A stretch of DNA of 64,000 nucleotides from Deminuibacter sp966424055 (GTDB taxonomy: Bacteria > Bacteroidota > Bacteroidia > Chitinophagales > Chitinophagaceae). The DNA lies in assembly GCA_966424055.1 (NCBI GenBank), contig CBJLMB010000007.1, positions 122,063-186,062 on the forward strand, in the 5' to 3' direction. Position numbers and translations under genes: made by a program. Positions 36,852 through 45,293 of this stretch are shown here, piece by piece; within the stretch, counting starts at the first letter, position 1, and every line of letters starts with the position of its first letter. The notes under the pieces were generated by a model, which saw nothing but the letters and a program-made list of their open reading frames with translations, searched no databases and was not told the DNA's origin.

Positions 36852-37042
36852 ATATTGAAAGAATTTAGGTGAAGGAACTTGGCAGACTTATTCAAGAGCT
36901 TTCAGAATAAATTCTGCGAATATACTGAAAAAAGCGCAAAGCCGCCGGCATTTTACAAAACAGTGGTGTTGCAGTGCATTGCTGGTTGCATATATGCAAT
37001 GGCTGCCTGTTAAAAATAAGCCGTAAAATAAATGCCGCACTT

Positions 37043-37050
37043 TACTTTTG
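37043..37050 (+). promoter_or_regulatory. candidate -7 box of the HsdR-N-like gene
   Basis: TACTTTTG ends four bases before the ATG at 37055. This supports that start and a nearly leaderless transcript. Confidence 0.45.
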
Positions 37051-37054
37051 TGTT

Positions 37055-37495
37055 ATGGTGAAGATAGAATACCCGCAATATCCCTTCAAGCTGAAAGAAG
37101 AAAACGGCAAGGAATGGATATTTGATGAAATAAGAAAATTATGGGTACGTATCACACCGGAAGAATGGGTGCGGCAGAATTTTATCCGTTACCTGGTGCA
37201 GATAAAAAATTATCCGCCTGTACTGATGGCGATTGAAAAAGAGATCAGCCTGGGTGAACTGAAAAAAAGATGCGATATCGTGGTATACAAAAACGATAAA
37301 CCCTGGATGATCGTGGAATGTAAAGAAACCGGTGTAATACTGAACCATGCTGTTGCCGAGCAGGTTTTCCGCTACAATATATCGCTGAAAGTGCGTTATC
37401 TTGTAGTAACCAACGGCTCGTATACATTTGCCATGGATACACGCACCGGAACTGCTATAACGGCGCTTCCCCTGTTTGATGAACTGCAGTCCTGA
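37055..37495 (+). CDS. solitary HsdR N-terminal (PD-(D/E)xK nuclease-like) protein
   Basis: The 146-residue protein resembles the N-terminal nuclease domain of type I restriction HsdR subunits. It has a conserved acidic residue in IEKEISLGELKKRCDIVVY followed by PWMIVECKETGV, matching the D...ExK catalytic pattern (here ECK). No helicase, HsdM or HsdS is encoded nearby, so it is not a restriction system by itself. The frame extends to 36974, but MVKIEYPQYPF at 37055 fits and has a -7 box just before it. The function is unknown; nucleic-acid cleavage is an inference from the motif. Confidence 0.75.
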   Translation: MVKIEYPQYPFKLKEENGKEWIFDEIRKLWVRITPEEWVRQNFIRYLVQIKNYPPVLMAIEKEISLGELKKRCDIVVYKNDKPWMIVECKETGVILNHAVAEQVFRYNISLKVRYLVVTNGSYTFAMDTRTGTAITALPLFDELQS

Positions 37496-37555
37496 TGCAG
37501 TGTTGCGCGGGTTTGCCGGTACATGGATGCTTGCCTTAATTTATAATCACTGCAC

Positions 37556-38569
37556 ATGAGAAGTATAAAGAACGTTGTTTGCCTAACGGTAACTGCCTTT
37601 TTTTGCCAGGCCGCCATTAGCCAGTCTGTACCCGATACTGCAGCTGTGCTTACACAGAACAAAGGCATCTATTCACTGGTGATCAACCAGCACCAGCACA
37701 CGGTGTATACACATTATTACAATGGGAAAACGGCAGATAGCCTTTTCAACAGCCAGTCGCTGACCAAAAGTGTAGTATCGGTATTGATCGGTATTGCAAT
37801 AGATAAAGGCTATATCCGCTCGGTAGATGAACCGCTGGCCGATTATTTTCCTGAGCTGCGTAAAGATGCCGACCCGCGCAAGGCAGAGATCACCATACGG
37901 CAGGTGATGAACCAGGCATCAGGTTTGTACCATGAAGATCTTGGAGCGCCCGGCGGTATAGGGGCTTATCTCTCACTGGACAATCCTTCCGGTTATGTGT
38001 TGAATGCCCCGCTGCAAACAGCGCCGGGAGCGGTATTCCATTACAGCAATGCAGCTTCGCATCTGCTTTCTGTATTACTGACAAAAGCCACACATCAAAG
38101 CACGCTGCAGTTTGCTGAACAATACCTGTTTAAACCACTGGGCATACGGCAATACCGCTGGGATAAAATGCGTGATGGTTATTATGATGGTTCAGGATTG
38201 CTTAGCCTGCATATGCGAACAGAAGATATGATGCTGATCGGCCGTTTGCTGCTGCAGGGTGGTGTGGCCAATGGCCGGCAACTGGTATCTGCAAAATGGA
38301 TCAGCGAATTGCTGCAGCCCGCTGTTCATTACAATACCAACTGGGGGTTTGCTGCTTCCACCTATGCGCTCTGCTGGTATCATGCAAAAGTGAAAGGCGT
38401 TGCTATTACCTACGGAATGGGCTGGGGCGGGCAGTTTCTGATCGTGATCCCCGGTTATGATGCGGTGGTGGCTGTGCATGAATCCCATGAAGATGCAACG
38501 GCTATCGCACAGGCTGAAATGTTTACACAGCATATTTTTCCGCTGGTGCTGCAAGTGGTGAAAAGATGA
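37556..38569 (+). CDS. secreted serine hydrolase, beta-lactamase class C family
   Basis: An N-terminal hydrophobic signal (RSIKNVVCLTVTAFFCQAAISQ) precedes a serine beta-lactamase/PBP-like fold. It has SxxK in SQSLTKSVVS, YxN in FHYSNAASH, and a GWGGQF segment near the C-terminus in place of KTG. At 337 residues it is typical of 'serine hydrolase' family proteins acting as esterases or D-amino peptidases; true beta-lactamase activity cannot be inferred. It is 60 bp downstream of the HsdR-N-like gene and may share its transcript. Confidence 0.85.
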   Translation: MRSIKNVVCLTVTAFFCQAAISQSVPDTAAVLTQNKGIYSLVINQHQHTVYTHYYNGKTADSLFNSQSLTKSVVSVLIGIAIDKGYIRSVDEPLADYFPELRKDADPRKAEITIRQVMNQASGLYHEDLGAPGGIGAYLSLDNPSGYVLNAPLQTAPGAVFHYSNAASHLLSVLLTKATHQSTLQFAEQYLFKPLGIRQYRWDKMRDGYYDGSGLLSLHMRTEDMMLIGRLLLQGGVANGRQLVSAKWISELLQPAVHYNTNWGFAASTYALCWYHAKVKGVAITYGMGWGGQFLIVIPGYDAVVAVHESHEDATAIAQAEMFTQHIFPLVLQVVKR

Positions 38570-38587
38570 ATGTCTAACGTCATCAGC

Positions 38588-40036
38588 TTATGGAGATATG
38601 GCCTCAGCTACCTTAGTGCCATCATACAAGTAATAGCGGTTGCGAATGCATATCTTTTTGCTGTCCAGCAATGGTGATAGATCAACAGGCGGTTCCCCCA
38701 TAAAATGAAGCGCACCACCTGTTCGCAATGCAAGCGTAATATAGTCGGGGTGTATGCCGGGGCGTTTACCGCAAACCATTATCTCCACAGGCTGATGGAT
38801 CTCTGTTACCAGGCTGATATCGCGTACAGGTGCCCAGCTGTCGGCAATCAGCACCACATGGCTGAATGAAGAGGCATCATGGATAGCCCTGATCAATGCC
38901 TCACAAACATTTTCCTGCAGGTCGCCGCCATCACCGTTCTGCATTGCTTTCTGGATCAGTGCCGATGCCTGGTGGCTGTTGCGGTAGGGGGCCAGGTAAA
39001 TACCACCGGTATGCCCGATCCTTTTATCCTCATCTTTTTTATTGTCGCCATCATTGAAGCAGGCAAAATAACTGATATGGCTGGCAGAATCCTGGCTGCT
39101 TGCCCACCGGATCAGCTGTGCGATGTAGGGCGACATACTGCCGGTTACGTCCGCCACTACCAGCATCCGTTCAAAACGGTTGTCACGCAGCAGCGTTAAA
39201 ACCGTGGAATCCGGCGGTATATAAACAGGTGCCGGTATACGTGCTGGTTGTGCTGGGGGAGAAGGTAAATTGTATGAGGGAGCAGGGGCCAGCAGTATAA
39301 AAACAGAATCCTGCAGGCGCAGCATATTTGTTTGCCTTTCTGAGAGGATATGCTGTTTTTGTGCATCCGGTACAGCTAGTGCCAGCAACGAATCCCCGCT
39401 TTGTCTTGCTCTTTCCAGCTTAGCCCTGCTATCGGTTAAAGTGCGCACTGTTCTGCCGTATAATTTATGTGCGGTGGCCGCATCGGTTTTATGGATCACG
39501 CCCCAGTAATAAACTTTCCCCGGCGGTGTCGTTGCTACGGGCATACTGTCGGGTGTAACGGCGCGTATCAGTGCCAGTTCCCGTTGTTTGTCGGCAGGAA
39601 GATAAGGAGGGCGGTAATTGATCACAAAGCCGTGTACCAGTTGTGCAGCAGTGGCGGGCGTATGGCCATTGGTTTGTCTAACGATGGTCCAGCTGATATC
39701 CTTTTGTTGCGGAAGAAAAGGCAGCAACCAGCATAATGCAATCAGCCTGCGTTTATTCAGCTCTCTTAAATTATCGTTTTGCGGGTAATCGGTAAACAGC
39801 AGGTCTACTGATAATACCTGTGCATTGTGCAGGCGGTATAAACCGGTGGTGTCTGTAAAAGTATCCCCCGCATAGTGCATACCCAGAACAATCGACTGGT
39901 GGCTGATGCTGTCTGTTTCGTAAGCCGGTAGCTTGATAGACCGGTTGCTGAGTAAAGAATCTATAAAACCGGTGAGCTGTGCATGAACTGAACAGGTTAC
40001 TAACAGTAGCAATAAAGCGGGTATAGTGTGTTTCAT
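38588..40036 (-). CDS. secreted protein with VWA-like domain
   Basis: After a signal peptide (MKHTIPALLLLLVTCSVHAQ) comes an approximately 260-residue N-terminal region of unknown fold with a Pro-rich linker (APAPSYNLPSPPAQPARIPA). A von Willebrand A-like domain follows from about residue 285. MLVVADVTGSMSPY gives the MIDAS DxTxS, and a Thr/Gly-rich GHTGGIY and VVLIADSW follow. GGDLQENVCEALIRA fits the metal-site pattern of bacterial VWA proteins. The role is unknown. It is convergent with the serine hydrolase gene (18-bp gap). Confidence 0.75.
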   Translation of the reverse strand: MKHTIPALLLLLVTCSVHAQLTGFIDSLLSNRSIKLPAYETDSISHQSIVLGMHYAGDTFTDTTGLYRLHNAQVLSVDLLFTDYPQNDNLRELNKRRLIALCWLLPFLPQQKDISWTIVRQTNGHTPATAAQLVHGFVINYRPPYLPADKQRELALIRAVTPDSMPVATTPPGKVYYWGVIHKTDAATAHKLYGRTVRTLTDSRAKLERARQSGDSLLALAVPDAQKQHILSERQTNMLRLQDSVFILLAPAPSYNLPSPPAQPARIPAPVYIPPDSTVLTLLRDNRFERMLVVADVTGSMSPYIAQLIRWASSQDSASHISYFACFNDGDNKKDEDKRIGHTGGIYLAPYRNSHQASALIQKAMQNGDGGDLQENVCEALIRAIHDASSFSHVVLIADSWAPVRDISLVTEIHQPVEIMVCGKRPGIHPDYITLALRTGGALHFMGEPPVDLSPLLDSKKICIRNRYYLYDGTKVAEAISP

Positions 40037-40180
40037 ATCAACAATGGGTCAGGATCAACAGCTGTGTGAAGATACCGGGAATCATCATTAGCCTGTTGTA
40101 TATCGTGTTATTTCAGCTGCAGATTGGGTTTTACTACAAAGAGGGGGGATACTGCATCCGGGGCAAAACGTTCTGCAACA

Positions 40181-40213
40181 AAAAAACCGGTACAACAAGG
40201 TACCGGTTTTTAT
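40181..40213. terminator. gdhA terminator
   Basis: AAAACCGGTAC (40183-40193) pairs with GTACCGGTTTT (40200-40210), flanked by A and T runs. Confidence 0.85.
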
Positions 40214-40234
40214 CTAAAAAAAGATCATCAGGAA

Positions 40235-41653
40235 CTATGGGAAAATACCCAGCTCAGCATAAGAAGTACCCACTTTATTGATAGCAACCACAAAAGCGGC
40301 AGTACGCATATCGGGAATAGCGGGGTTAGACAGCCAGGTGTTCATGATTTCGCGGGTGGCTTCGATCATGGTTTCTTCCAGGCCGCTGTGTACCAGGTCA
40401 ACCTCATCGGCACCATGAGCAATGAATTTGCGTTCACTGGCAGACACTTTTTTACCTGTCAGGTCTTCAATGGTGCTAAGGATATGAATATTCATGTTTT
40501 CGTCGAAACGTTTGCCCAGGCGGCCATAGCGTACATGGCTGAGGTTTTTCAGCCATTCAAAATACGAAACCGTAACACCGCCGGCATTCAGGTACATATC
40601 AGGGATCACCAGTGTGCCTTTCTGTACCAGTATTTCATCGGCTTCGGGAGTTAAAGGACCGTTGGCTGCTTCACCAATGATCTTAGCCTTGATACGGGCT
40701 GCATTTTCATGGTTGATCACATTTTCCAGTGCAGCAGGTATCAGGATATCACATTCCTGTTCCAGTGCATCATTGCTTTTAGGCAGGTTGATGGCACCGG
40801 GGAAATTAAGAATAGAGCCGGTGGCTTTCCTGTGCTGGAAAACTTCCTCTTCATTGAGGCCATTTTCGCTGTAGATAGCGCCTTCGTATTCTGCAATAGC
40901 TACTACCTTGGCGCCGCCTTCGCGGAAGAATTTTGCTGAGTGGTAGCCAACATTGCCCAGGCCCTGTACTACTACTGTTTTACCTTCCACACCGGGGGTA
41001 AGCCCCAGTTTTTTCATTACATCGGGCATATTGCATACCTCGCGAACACCGAAGAAAACACCCAGTCCTGTTGCTTCCTTACGGCCGCGGACACCACCCT
41101 GGGAAACGGGTTTACCGGTTACACAACCCATACCATCTACCTCGCCGGGGTTCATGGTGATATAAGTATCCAATATCCAGGCCATTTCACGCTCCCCTGT
41201 TCCATAGTCGGGGGCAGGTACATCGGTACCGGGGCCAATGAATTTTTTCTTGATCAGTTCTGAAGTATAGCGGCGGGTGATTTTCTGTAGCTCAAATTCG
41301 CTGTACTGTCGGGGATTGATTTTGATACCGCCTTTACCTCCTCCGAAAGGAACATTCACGATGGCGCATTTGTATGTCATCAGTGCAGCCAGGGCCATTA
41401 CCTCATCCTGGTTAACCTCTTCGCTGAAACGGATACCACCTTTACAAGGTGTTTTATGCTGGCTGTGTTGTACGCGGTAAGCCTCGATTACCTCAATTTC
41501 GCCGTTGTCGCGGCGAACAGGGAACTTCATACGGTATACAGCATTACATGCTTTGATCTGTTCCAGGATACCTGATTCCCACTTGGTGAATTTGGCAGCT
41601 TTATCAAAACTTTTGTTGACACTCTCAAAAAAGTTATAGTGTTGTTCTGACAT
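40235..41653 (-). CDS. Glu/Leu/Phe/Val family dehydrogenase, probable glutamate dehydrogenase
   Basis: This enzyme interconverts 2-oxoglutarate plus ammonium and glutamate. Family motifs are KGGIRFSEEV, the catalytic-lysine segment VPFGGGKGGI, PAPDYGTGEREMAWI, and the Rossmann VVQGLGNVGYH. The 472-residue protein is somewhat longer than the 420-450 residue enzymes, mainly at the C-terminus. Glutamate specificity is the usual assignment for this subgroup but is not proven by sequence. It follows the CcmD-like gene by 95 bp on the same strand. Confidence 0.93.
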   Translation of the reverse strand: MSEQHYNFFESVNKSFDKAAKFTKWESGILEQIKACNAVYRMKFPVRRDNGEIEVIEAYRVQHSQHKTPCKGGIRFSEEVNQDEVMALAALMTYKCAIVNVPFGGGKGGIKINPRQYSEFELQKITRRYTSELIKKKFIGPGTDVPAPDYGTGEREMAWILDTYITMNPGEVDGMGCVTGKPVSQGGVRGRKEATGLGVFFGVREVCNMPDVMKKLGLTPGVEGKTVVVQGLGNVGYHSAKFFREGGAKVVAIAEYEGAIYSENGLNEEEVFQHRKATGSILNFPGAINLPKSNDALEQECDILIPAALENVINHENAARIKAKIIGEAANGPLTPEADEILVQKGTLVIPDMYLNAGGVTVSYFEWLKNLSHVRYGRLGKRFDENMNIHILSTIEDLTGKKVSASERKFIAHGADEVDLVHSGLEETMIEATREIMNTWLSNPAIPDMRTAAFVVAINKVGTSYAELGIFP

Positions 41654-41748
41654 GAGATATATAGTTTTAAAAATGTGCGAAGAAATTATATATCCTTACA
41701 GGGTGTGTTGTGGGGGCGGCAAAACACGAAGCGGGATATAGGGTTTCG

Positions 41749-41988
41749 TTATGATTTTTTATCGGTTGCATTTTTTTCGAGCCTGCTTATTTTCCTGTCG
41801 AGGTTAAGCAGGTAAATAAAAATGCCGGCAACAATGGTGACCACTACGGCTACCACCACATATATCTTTCCATTGCTGCGCATAAAATCGGTCGGTTCCT
41901 CCTTTGTGGTATCCATTTGCTGGGCAAAACAAAAAATGCTTAGCAAACAGCCCATCAGTACAAAGCCAATGCGTTTTATTTTATCCAT
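41749..41988 (-). CDS. CcmD-like small membrane protein
   Basis: A 79-residue protein with an N-terminal signal/TM segment (IGFVLMGCLLSIFCFAQ) and one further TM helix (YVVVAVVVTIVAGIFIYLL), followed by a charged tail LDRKISRLEK. Size, topology and position directly after ccmC (13-bp overlap) match the CcmD-family protein of Bacteroidota cytochrome c maturation loci. The start MDKIKRIGF was preferred over the upstream in-frame ATG at 42045. Confidence 0.75.
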   Translation of the reverse strand: MDKIKRIGFVLMGCLLSIFCFAQQMDTTKEEPTDFMRSNGKIYVVVAVVVTIVAGIFIYLLNLDRKISRLEKNATDKKS

Positions 41989-42662
41989 GTGTTCATTTTG
42001 TTTTCCTGGTAAATACGTACACGTACGCGAAGTGATGCTATCCATACGCCCAGCAATGTCCAGCCTACAAAAGCAGGGAGCATCACTGTTTTCATGGCGC
42101 CGGTGCTGTCATTGGGGTTTAAAGCAGGGTTACCCTCACTGCCTTGTCCGCCTGGGTGCAGCGATTCTGTTAAACGGGGTAGTATCCATATAGTAGGGAA
42201 CAGCATACAGAAAGCGAAAATATTGTACACGGCGCTGATGCGGGAGCGTTTATCTATATCGGTCAGTGATCCGCGGAGAACGAAATAGGCAAAATAAATA
42301 AGCAGGGCAATGGCGGCACCATTTTGTTTGGGATCGCTGCTCCAGGGTTCGCCCCACTGGTAGTTGGCCCAGATAGAGCCGGTGATGATACCTAATGTGC
42401 CGAATAAAAGACCGGTGCGGGCAAATTCAACTGCATAAAAATCGTGCAGCGGATTGCTTTTGCGCAGGTATTTAACAGCATATACCACTGATACCGAGAA
42501 CAGGGTCATCATTGAAAACCACATAGGCACATGGAAGAACAGGTTGCGTACAGATTGCTGCAACCTTCCATCGAGCACAGGTATCTTTACCAGGAAACCC
42601 ATGGTACAAGTGTACATCAGGAGTACAAAAGATAACAGCTTCCACCAAGACTGACGAATCAT
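41976..42662 (-). CDS. ccmC: cytochrome c biogenesis protein CcmC (heme handling)
   Basis: A multi-spanning 228-residue protein with the tryptophan-rich heme-binding WWD-type segment (GSIWANYQWGEPWSSDPKQN) and flanking histidines (FFHVPMW, and LHP). This is the CcmC/CycZ family, which transfers heme to CcmE in the periplasm. The frame extends to 42740, but MIRQSWWKLL at 42662 is the usual N-terminus. A structured approximately 148-nt leader lies upstream. It overlaps the CcmD-like gene. Confidence 0.93.
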   Translation of the reverse strand: MIRQSWWKLLSFVLLMYTCTMGFLVKIPVLDGRLQQSVRNLFFHVPMWFSMMTLFSVSVVYAVKYLRKSNPLHDFYAVEFARTGLLFGTLGIITGSIWANYQWGEPWSSDPKQNGAAIALLIYFAYFVLRGSLTDIDKRSRISAVYNIFAFCMLFPTIWILPRLTESLHPGGQGSEGNPALNPNDSTGAMKTVMLPAFVGWTLLGVWIASLRVRVRIYQENKMNTWIK

Positions 42663-42810
42663 GCTACATATTTTACAAACAGAAATCAGGAAAGGGGCAA
42701 TGGGCAAGCAATCCTGATATCTATAAATCATCCGGAACAATATTGTTTTGCGGATGGGAACCGAACCGGGCAGTTGTTTTACCTAAGCATCAGCCGGGTT
42801 CGGTTTCTGC
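42663..42810 (-). ncRNA. candidate structured leader RNA of ccmC
   Basis: Minus strand: AACCGAACC (42805-42797) pairs with GGTTCGGTT (42767-42759), extended past a C-C mismatch by GGC/GCC, closing a 21-nt loop. A second hairpin follows, CATCCG...CGGATG with an inner AACAAT/ATTGTT. No T tract follows either, so they are not simple terminators. The class is unrecognised. Confidence 0.45.
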
Positions 42811-42814
42811 TCGG

Positions 42815-42842
42815 CAAAATTAGGGGGAAAGCAGTTTGCAAA
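42815..42842 (-). promoter_or_regulatory. candidate ccmC promoter
   Basis: Minus-strand TTTG (42842-42839), a 16-nt spacer, then TAATTTTG (42822-42815). The spacer is a little short of the usual 19. Transcription would start just before the structured leader. Confidence 0.5.
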
Positions 42843-42905
42843 CACCTGTTAGTATAAATTCTTTCGTTAAAGTAGGATAAGATGTGAATGAAATGATTGC
42901 CTTTC

Positions 42906-42929
42906 CATCTTTCGACTACGCTCAAGATG
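42906..42929. repeat. covarying-stem hairpin, copy 3
   Basis: The loop TCGACTACGCTC is closed by T-A and by CATCT (42906-42910) paired with AGATG (42925-42929). It lies in the ccmB-ccmC gap. Confidence 0.85.
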
Positions 42930-42937
42930 TATAAACC

Positions 42938-42961
42938 GGTGGTTCGACTGCGCTCACCACC
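42938..42961. repeat. covarying-stem hairpin, copy 4
   Basis: The loop TCGACTGCGCTC (one base different) is closed by T-A and by GGTGG (42938-42942) paired with CCACC (42957-42961). It lies 8 bp after copy 3 and just beyond the ccmB stop codon. Confidence 0.85.
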
Positions 42962-42973
42962 TCAGTTCCAATC

Positions 42974-43639
42974 CTAATCCTTCCATAAAAAAGGAAACAG
43001 GATAACAGCCAATACAATAACCAGGCAATCAAAACCCACCAGTAAAAGGATCATCTGTGCCAGGCCGGCCTGAACAATGGGTACAAAAGCGATTTTAGCA
43101 ATTTTGGCAAGCAGCAGCAATTGCGGAATAATAACAGGAAATCCTAATATGGCTACCAGGGAAGCCTGCTGTTGTGTTTTAGAGGCGATAGCGGATAAAA
43201 AAGTAAATACCAGGCTTAATCCCAGGCCGCCCAGGATGGCGATACCGGTGAACTGGAGGGCATGTTGCAGCGGGTTACCCAGCAGTACTGTAAAAATGCC
43301 CAGGCTGATAAAGCTCATCACCAGCATCAGCAGGGCATTGAAGATGAGTTTGGAGATGATAAAATCCCTGGCGCCGGCGATGGAATAAAAATACAGCATC
43401 CGGCCTTTCTGTTCCTGCAGAAAGCTTTTAGCTACGCCGTTTACACATACAAACAGCTGTACAACCCAGAAAATGGCGTTCCAGGTATCCGGTTCTGGCT
43501 GGCCGGCGATCAGGTAAACGACGAAGATGGTTGCGGCTACATATAGTAAAACACCGTATAAGCTGTATTGCTGCCGTATTTCCAGCAGCAGGTCTTTCTT
43601 AACAAGTGTGAGGATATGTTTTTTTGTCTGGTAAGGCAT
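42974..43639 (-). CDS. ccmB: heme exporter protein CcmB
   Basis: A 221-residue integral membrane protein with six predicted TM helices and the CcmB family pattern. It starts KDLLLEIRQQYSLYGVLLYV and includes GVAKSFLQEQKGRMLYFY and the LGFPVIIPQLLLL segment. It works with the ATPase CcmA and with CcmC in cytochrome c maturation. ccmA is not adjacent here. ccmC follows after 311 bp, a gap that holds hairpin repeats and a separate promoter and leader. Confidence 0.93.
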   Translation of the reverse strand: MPYQTKKHILTLVKKDLLLEIRQQYSLYGVLLYVAATIFVVYLIAGQPEPDTWNAIFWVVQLFVCVNGVAKSFLQEQKGRMLYFYSIAGARDFIISKLIFNALLMLVMSFISLGIFTVLLGNPLQHALQFTGIAILGGLGLSLVFTFLSAIASKTQQQASLVAILGFPVIIPQLLLLAKIAKIAFVPIVQAGLAQMILLLVGFDCLVIVLAVILFPFLWKD

Positions 43640-43748
43640 GTCGGCAAAAATAAGTGAGACAGGGGAAAATCCCGGTGAATAGGGTTGAAGGCGATAATAG
43701 AAAAATACATTAAAACAAATTATAATGTATTAATTTTCCATCTTTTCC

Positions 43749-44330
43749 TTATAAAATTCCCATCAGTCCGTCGTGGTAGCATTTTCTGCAGCGTGGTTCA
43801 TAAGTATCATGCTCACCCAGTAATACCTGGCCCTGCTGGGCAGTTTTACGGAATGAATTGGTGGCGATATTACCGCAGCGAACACAAATGGCATGTAGTT
43901 TGGTAATATAGTCCGCTATAGCCAAAAGTCCGGGCATGGGACCAAAAGGCTTGCCTGTATAATCCATATCCAGCCCGGCTACGATCACCCTGACCCCTTT
44001 CACCGCTAAAGTTTCGCAGACATGCAGAATTTCATGATCAAAAAACTGGGCTTCGTCGATGCCCACCACATCCACATCCTGCGCCAGCAGCAGAATGGTT
44101 TGAGAGTTGTCAATAGGGGTAGACAGGATGCGATTGGCATCATGGCTGATCACCTGAACCTCATCATAACGTGTATCAATAGCTGGTTTAAAAATTTCCA
44201 CCTTCAAATGGGCAATCCGGGCTCTTTTCAGTCTCCTGATCAGTTCCTCTGTTTTGCCGCTGAACATAGACCCGCAGATAACCTCGATCCAACCTCTTCT
44301 TTCACCTTTAATGTTAGGTTCAATAAACAT
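43749..44330 (-). CDS. tdk: thymidine kinase
   Basis: Phosphorylates thymidine in the salvage pathway (type II TK). The 193-residue protein has P-loop GSMFSGKTEELIRR, VVGIDEAQFFD (Walker B with catalytic Glu), the YTGKPFGPMPGL lasso region, and four zinc-binding cysteines in CVRCG and CRKCY. The length is normal. It is divergent from the uncharacterised gene at 44412, with 81 bp between them. Confidence 0.97.
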   Translation of the reverse strand: MFIEPNIKGERRGWIEVICGSMFSGKTEELIRRLKRARIAHLKVEIFKPAIDTRYDEVQVISHDANRILSTPIDNSQTILLLAQDVDVVGIDEAQFFDHEILHVCETLAVKGVRVIVAGLDMDYTGKPFGPMPGLLAIADYITKLHAICVRCGNIATNSFRKTAQQGQVLLGEHDTYEPRCRKCYHDGLMGIL

Positions 44331-44411
44331 TTGTAAAATCTTGTATTTGAACGAAAAACCTTAGTAACTTTAGAATTGTTTTTAACACTAGCCCCCAAAA
44401 GTACACTTCCT

Positions 44412-45293
44412 ATGGAAAGAGTTGGTACACTCATACATAAATTACTTGAACAGTATCAGCAACAGGCCGGTACCGGTAAACTATTGCTTACTGCTCAAAT
44501 GTTGATGGCTGAGCTCAAACAATATCAGCAGGAAAGTGAACAGAATGCTCATTCAAGAGTAGCGGTTGTACTGCCTTCTGTGGCCCTGGCCAAAGAAGAA
44601 AATACAATGGTTGCGGCGGCGTCTGTGAACGAGCCTGCACAGAAGGAAAGCCCTGCATTGACAGCTCCTGCAGCAGTTATTGCGGCACCTGCAGAACCTG
44701 TAGTAGAAAAAACACCTGAGGCACCCGTTACCATCCCGGTGCCCGAAACAGTAGAACTGGAAATGCCTGCGCCGGCCAAACTGGAAGAACAGCCCGTTGT
44801 GGTTAATGGTACCAGCAAAGAAGATATTACCCTGTTACAGCCACAACTTCAACCTCAACCCCAGCCTCAGCCTCAAAAGCAGAATGGCAGCCATGGCAGT
44901 GGCTGGATGTTCGATCCCGTGCAGGAAGTGCCTACCTTAACGCATCAGGCAAAAAATGTATACGAACTGAATGAGGCCATGGCCTCGCATGGTGAAAGCC
45001 TGAATGAAAGATTGCGCGTGGAAAAAATAGAGCTAGGATCAGTGTTGCAGGAAGCGCCTATCCGTGATCTTAAAAAAGCCATCGGTATCAACGACCGGTA
45101 TCTTTTTATCAATGAGCTGTTCAGGGGCGATGAAACCATGTACGAACGCAGTATCAAAACCATCAACGGCTTCAATATCTTTCCTGAAGCAGATTTCTGG
45201 ATACAACGCGAACTGAAGCTGAAACTGGGCTGGAATGAAGAGAGCCAGACAGTGCACCATTTTGATCAGCTCGTTAAAAGACGGTTCTCCTGA
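44412..45293 (+). CDS. uncharacterised conserved-type protein with Ala/Pro/Gln-rich linker
   Basis: I recognise no named family. The N-terminal 45 residues (MERVGTLIHKLLEQYQQQ) look helical. Residues 60-165 form a low-complexity Ala/Pro/Glu linker ending in a Gln-Pro run (about 150-162). The C-terminal 120 residues form a compact domain: NERLRVEKIELGSVLQEAPI, IGINDRYLFINELFRGDE, and FWIQRELKLKLGW. No signal peptide is seen. The architecture suggests two modules joined by a flexible tether. The 3' end overlaps the convergent waaA gene by 28 bp. Confidence 0.75.
   Translation: MERVGTLIHKLLEQYQQQAGTGKLLLTAQMLMAELKQYQQESEQNAHSRVAVVLPSVALAKEENTMVAAASVNEPAQKESPALTAPAAVIAAPAEPVVEKTPEAPVTIPVPETVELEMPAPAKLEEQPVVVNGTSKEDITLLQPQLQPQPQPQPQKQNGSHGSGWMFDPVQEVPTLTHQAKNVYELNEAMASHGESLNERLRVEKIELGSVLQEAPIRDLKKAIGINDRYLFINELFRGDETMYERSIKTINGFNIFPEADFWIQRELKLKLGWNEESQTVHHFDQLVKRRFS

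Noticed and set aside
36904..36917. CAGAAT/ATTCTG palindrome between AMP nucleosidase and the HsdR-N gene as an operator
   Set aside because: Too short and AT-rich to stand out, and no second copy is found nearby.
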